Source: Gammaproteobacteria bacterium
GTDB lineage: Bacteria; Pseudomonadota; Gammaproteobacteria; Acidithiobacillales; Acidithiobacillaceae
Length of the DNA stretch: 39,584 bases
NCBI GenBank assembly: GCA_023381645.1
Contig: JAMCRJ010000018.1
Coordinates: 1-39,584 of the forward strand
Direction: 5' to 3'
Shown here: piece by piece, positions 39,107 to 39,584 of the stretch
Layout of the letters: each line of letters opens with the position of its first letter
How positions within the stretch are numbered: position 1 is the stretch's first letter
Made by a program: the position numbers and the translations under genes
The notes under the pieces: generated by a model
The model's database searches: none
What the model was told of the DNA's origin: nothing
Seen by the model: the letters and a program-made list of their open reading frames with translations, nothing else

Positions 39107-39584
39107 ATGACAATCGGCCAAGTAGAGTTAACAGAAATGGAGCGATTGCGCCGAACAGAAATATTCTCTGTCTGGTCGGATGAGGACCTTTCGCATTTAT
39201 TTAAGGGCGCACGTGTTCTGGAGATGAGTGTCGGGCAAATCCTTTTCCTTGAAGGCGATGCGGCTACCGCTTTCTATTTTCTTCTGGATGGACAAGTGAA
39301 GCTGGTGACGTCGGCTGCTGACGGCCACGAGAAAATAGTTGATATTTTGCAAGGCGGAGACCTTTTTGCCGAAGCTGTAGCTTTTTTGGGATATCGTTAT
39401 CCTGTGCAGGCAATAGCGGCCATGCCGAGCCGGGTTCTGGAAATTCCCCTTACGATATTTCTCGTCACCCTACAGCAGCATCAGGAGCTGATGCTGCAAA
39501 TGTTGGGCAGACTGAGTCTGCGTTTACGTCATTTAATAATGGAGTTGCGACATCTTACTGTGGAATCCGCTGACCAACGGGTTG
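39107..39584 (+). CDS. Crp/Fnr-family regulator, N-terminal part (partial, runs off window)
   Basis: From ATG at 39107 the frame stays open to the window end (159 codons). It shows the cyclic-nucleotide-binding-type effector domain: MSVGQILFLEGDAATAFYFL, DGQVKLV, EKIVDILQGGDLFAEAVAFL and IPLTIFLVTLQQHQELML, then the dimerisation helix LSLRLRHLIMELRHLT. There is no N-terminal cysteine cluster like FNR, which points to a DNR-like haem- or NO-sensing protein. The C-terminal DNA-binding domain is outside the window. Divergence from hcp and the three matching boxes suggest it controls this regulon. An alternative start at 39138 is possible. Confidence 0.82.
   Translation, partial: MTIGQVELTEMERLRRTEIFSVWSDEDLSHLFKGARVLEMSVGQILFLEGDAATAFYFLLDGQVKLVTSAADGHEKIVDILQGGDLFAEAVAFLGYRYPVQAIAAMPSRVLEIPLTIFLVTLQQHQELMLQMLGRLSLRLRHLIMELRHLTVESADQRV

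Noticed and set aside
1..39584. The window might be a complete circular plasmid closing end to start
   Set aside because: Joining the last base to the first carries the Crp/Fnr frame into a short tail with no DNA-binding domain (VVLVRPAPTV then a stop), and no end overlap is seen. Closure is unsupported.

Overview
The window looks like a plasmid, or a plasmid-derived mobile region, from an Acidithiobacillus-like acidophilic proteobacterium. That host is inferred from gene content, base composition and the plasmid style; nothing in the sequence proves it. The left (1-10.5 kb) and right (34.4-39.6 kb) arms carry cargo genes. The middle (about 11.3-34.4 kb) is plasmid backbone: mobilization, KfrA, partition, an iteron replication origin, toxin-antitoxin pairs and stacked transposable elements.

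Left arm: two minus-strand operons suited to handling nitric oxide, oxygen or iron-sulfur damage. The first (4433 to 1645) encodes a single-domain haemoglobin, a 2Fe-2S/FAD/NAD reductase, a small CPVC thioredoxin, a hemerythrin and a GcvH-like lipoyl protein. The second (1139 to 1) encodes a DUF2249 protein, a second hemerythrin and a frameshifted 7Fe-type ferredoxin. Each has an FNR/DNR-type palindrome (TTGAY-N4-RTCAA) upstream. Next come a minus-strand three-gene efflux operon (MFS pump, outer-membrane lipoprotein, HlyD adaptor), a divergent LysR gene reduced to its DNA-binding part, and a porin between two strong terminators.

Right arm: a minus-strand operon of hcp (hybrid cluster protein), an Hcr-like reductase, nnrS and a DUF3579 gene, with a third FNR/DNR box upstream. 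A Crp/Fnr-family regulator faces it and runs off the window. The three boxes, the regulator and the gene functions suggest one nitrosative-stress regulon split by the plasmid backbone.

Backbone, left to right: a MazEF-type pair; a MOBQ-type relaxase and a divergent TraD-like gene flanking a candidate oriT; a WGR-domain protein; KfrA with repeats in its promoter; a small winged-helix operon with a leader terminator; a frameshifted coiled-coil gene; a complete 3857-bp Tn3-family transposon with 58-bp inverted repeats and a 5-bp target duplication; remnants of V4R and VapD-like genes; a group II intron of about 1.9 kb; an orphan antitoxin remnant; a NERD-domain protein; a Phd/PIN pair; an IS30 element; a hairpin-rich segment followed by a DnaA box and nine iterons; rep; a ParA/RHH partition pair with repeated operator-like motifs; a decayed and an intact serine resolvase; and an IS4/IS701-like element flanked by a 6-7 bp duplication.

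How it works together: the backbone can account for replication, segregation, multimer resolution, addiction and mobilization by a helper. The cargo would detoxify NO and hydroxylamine and export a toxic compound. All functional statements come from family resemblance read by eye; no database search was run.
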